From Archilochus colubris (Eukaryota; Chordata; Aves; Apodiformes; Trochilidae), in contig CM041090.1 of the NCBI GenBank assembly GCA_023079485.1, positions 36,172,874 to 36,236,873 of the forward strand: DNA of 64,000 nt. Direction: 5' to 3'. This document shows positions 61,501 to 64,000 of this stretch, in pieces. The notes beneath the pieces are model-generated. The model did not search any database. It had not been told where the DNA came from and saw only the letters and a list, made by a program, of their open reading frames with translations. The translations under genes and the position numbers were made by a program. Every line of letters starts with the position of its first letter. The first letter of the stretch is position 1.

Positions 61501-64000
61501 CATTAACAAGGGTGGGTTTTTCAGGGTAAAATAACAGGAGACTGATAAATAAAGCTTGTCAACTGTCCTTTCTGACTCACTCTCTCCTGTTGGAAGGGTG
61601 ACTCACTGTCATGTGTGAAAGGCTGCCAGGTCTTGCTTACATGCTTAAACAAGCATGGGTTGTCTGTGTTAGCCACACATTACCTAAGAAGAAGCAGACA
61701 CTTAATGCTGAGAAGGCAGCCCCAGAAAAGACTGCTGACTAAAGGATCTGAACTTCAAGGTATTTCTCAATCCTTTTTGGAAAGTTCAAGTTTGTTGTTA
61801 GATTACCAGAGAAAACTTAGTCCCAAAGTAATGGCTGAGGCCATGGCTGATGATCACAGTGTTTTAAACCCAGACTCACTTAGAACCATTAGAGTTTACC
61901 CAGGTAATTCCTGCAGAGAGACAGACAGCATGTCCTAGGTGCAGACCAAGTAACTGGGGACCATACCTGGTCCAAAGCTGCCATTTTACCAGGAAAAATG
62001 GGGTGCCAAGAGCAGTCACTTGTTGCTCACTATTCTGTGGTGAGAAAGTGCTCCCATGAAGCTGCTCCACTTAAGGAGACTGTGAGGAACCTTCCTTGAA
62101 TCTGGAGAGGGATAAGCATAGCATGTAGAACCTCATCTCCCAGCCTGAGTAGCTCAGTGACCATTCCTGAGCAACACCAGTGGCTGCCCAGCTTTTCCTC
62201 CCCTCTGCAGTGACACAGACCTTGCAGGTAGGTGACTGTGCACAAAAACCTCAATCACATCCAGGAGCTCTGGTGCCTACGTGAGTGTCTGCTCCACCCT
62301 TTGGTCTTCTGTTGTCTGGGCCCACCACAGGCTAAGTGTGCAACTCTGTGAAATCTCTGCCCCAGGCTCTGCAAGGATGGTTCACAAATCCCAGTTATTA
62401 ACCCACACCACAGGCTACACTGCCCTGCAGGGCTGATGTGGCAAAGGATGCCTTTCCCTCATACTCTTTCTAAGGCCCCATATATTGCCTCTTTGCTTGG
62501 ACACGAGGGAGCAGGGTGCTTTTGCAAGGACTAGTGTACTGGGATGCCTGTCCACAGACCAGAGTGTCACTGCTAGAGAGACAAAAGTGTACCCATCCTG
62601 TAGGATACAGAGGGCACCTAATGCAGGAACTGAAAGACTGTGAGAAAGAAGCTGTGCTGTAGAAGCTGTTAATACCTCAGCTCCAGGTATTAACCAATAT
62701 CTTGCTGCATCATTCAGAAAGGAGACCATGAAACTGGAGGGCAGTGATACCACAGATGCCTCTTCCATGTTCAGCCAGGTATGCACTATCCAGGAGTTGC
62801 CCGTGCAGGCAGGAAAGGTGGTTGCACATGACTTGGCCCAACCAAGTTCTGAGGAAACCTTCATCTGAAGCACCATCTCAAGATCTCATCGCTACTTTTC
62901 AGATAATACGAGCACTAACCTGCCTGCTCAAAATGAATGTCTAACCTAGAAATGTTAATTTTGAATAAAGAGTGTACTATTCCACATCACATATACAAAG
63001 AAGACACAGCAGTCTCATACAAATTTCTAAATATATCTTTCATATTTCTTCCCCATACCTCAAACTTCTAAGAGGTTGTTTTAAAATAGTTTTGCTCTGT
63101 ACCAGAGCATATGCCTAATGAAAAGCCTGAGAGACAAACTGGAGGCCACAACAGCCTTATCCAATCATAAAAGGACTCACCTGACAAATGGAAAACAAGC
63201 CTAGGCCACAATGCTACTTAGGTGCTAAAATAACATGTGCCAGTCTAAGTAAAGAGACTAAATAATAGCTGTGAATCTGCAGCTAAAGTGTCTGTCTCAA
63301 CAAGGCAGTGCAGGGCCATCCCACATAAGTAACCTAGTCCCTGGATTATTGGTTACTTCAGAAGAACTAAATTTCTCATCATAATTGTGCTGCAAAATTT
63401 CACCCTTTTAAAAGAGGAAATTGTCTTATTTTTATCCAGCATAGATATACTTTGCCAGCTCAAACATGTCAGATTTCTTCTCTTAACAATGATGGAAATA
63501 ATACCTTTCTGGTTTTCTTCCACTGTCTAATCATCCATTATTTTTTCACTGATTCTTAGTGGCTATGACAAAGTCAGAATTTCATCCTAGCTTTTCTTTC
63601 CAGTGCTAATGATTAGTATGTACAGGTAGTCTTATAGGTAAGATGATACCATTCCTTATCATTAATTATTTTGTTTTAATATACTAACTTCTCAACTGCA
63701 TATTTTAAGTTTGAATCTCTAAGATTTGCTTTCCCACCTGTGTTAAATCATTTATATATGTATGTAATTAAAAAGGTAAAATGAAATATAGACTTGGAAG
63801 ATATTTTAAATAACAACATTTCCCTTTGCTATACATATTTCACAATGAGTCATAAATTAGGCTAGATATATGCTAGGAAAAATGAGATATTATGAAAATT
63901 AAAAAAAAAAGAAGTAAACAGAATATATTAAAGAGTCTAAAGTCACTCCCTTTAAAAGAAACGTTTTAGCAACTGTAGTAAGTCATGTCTCCTGGTTGCT

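Larger units (their letters stand above)
47321..64000. other. Intergenic DNA upstream of BRF1
   Basis: About 16.7 kb between the BRF1 CpG island and the window end. It contains two CR1 3' ends, a 20-bp palindrome and poly-A or T/G tracts, but no second CpG island and no open frame I can assign to a protein family. The longest frames (57028-57588 plus, 54854-55336 minus, 62415-62876 minus) lack recognisable domains. A splice-site-flanked segment at 51008-51335 is noted separately. No BTB-domain or PACS-type coding exon was seen on either strand. Confidence 0.7.

Noticed and set aside
62415..62876. 153-codon minus-strand frame
   Set aside because: Both strands are partly open here, no motif is recognisable, and no retroviral or host family fits.

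Overview
The window is vertebrate nuclear DNA, most likely from a bird. It carries three widely spaced coding exons of one conserved gene and several CR1 LINE fragments. Some CR1 copies end in the avian-type ATTCTATG/ATTCTGTG octamer repeats. There is no bacterial-style coding; nearly all open frames are chance frames in introns and intergenic DNA.

The one gene I can support is BRF1, on the minus strand. It encodes the TFIIB-related subunit of TFIIIB, which recruits RNA polymerase III to tRNA, 5S and related genes. Coding exon 1 (46443-46629) encodes the N-terminal zinc ribbon. Exon 2 (33179-33259) encodes the linker. Exon 3 (2817-2990) encodes the start of the first cyclin-like repeat. All three junctions have AG/GT dinucleotides and the same codon phase. 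The rest of the gene lies beyond position 1. Intron 1 is about 13.2 kb and intron 2 about 30.2 kb, so the left 46 kb is essentially BRF1 intron.

The promoter is a CpG island of about 1 kb (roughly 46330-47320). It has a perfect TCTCGCGAGA element, a CCAAT box, a CACGTG E-box and short CpG-rich tandem repeats around the start codon. An 0.8 kb strongly C-rich tract follows exon 1 inside intron 1, so the BRF1 pre-mRNA is G-rich there and has a clear G-quadruplex motif.

The introns hold one long degenerate CR1 (about 25.85-28.28 kb) with a tiny nested CR1 end, other CR1 3' ends (about 15.0, 29.8-30.45 and 39.7-40.1 kb), and a solo LTR at 43409-43733 with a perfect 6-bp target-site duplication. 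There are also many A/C-rich simple tracts and a few perfect palindromes. The right 16.7 kb (47.3-64 kb) is upstream intergenic DNA with two short CR1 ends and no gene I can recognise. I found no tRNA or rRNA gene, no CRISPR array, and no clearly novel multi-gene system. The most testable oddities are an in-frame intronic poly(A) signal just after exon 3 and the sense-oriented LTR in intron 1.
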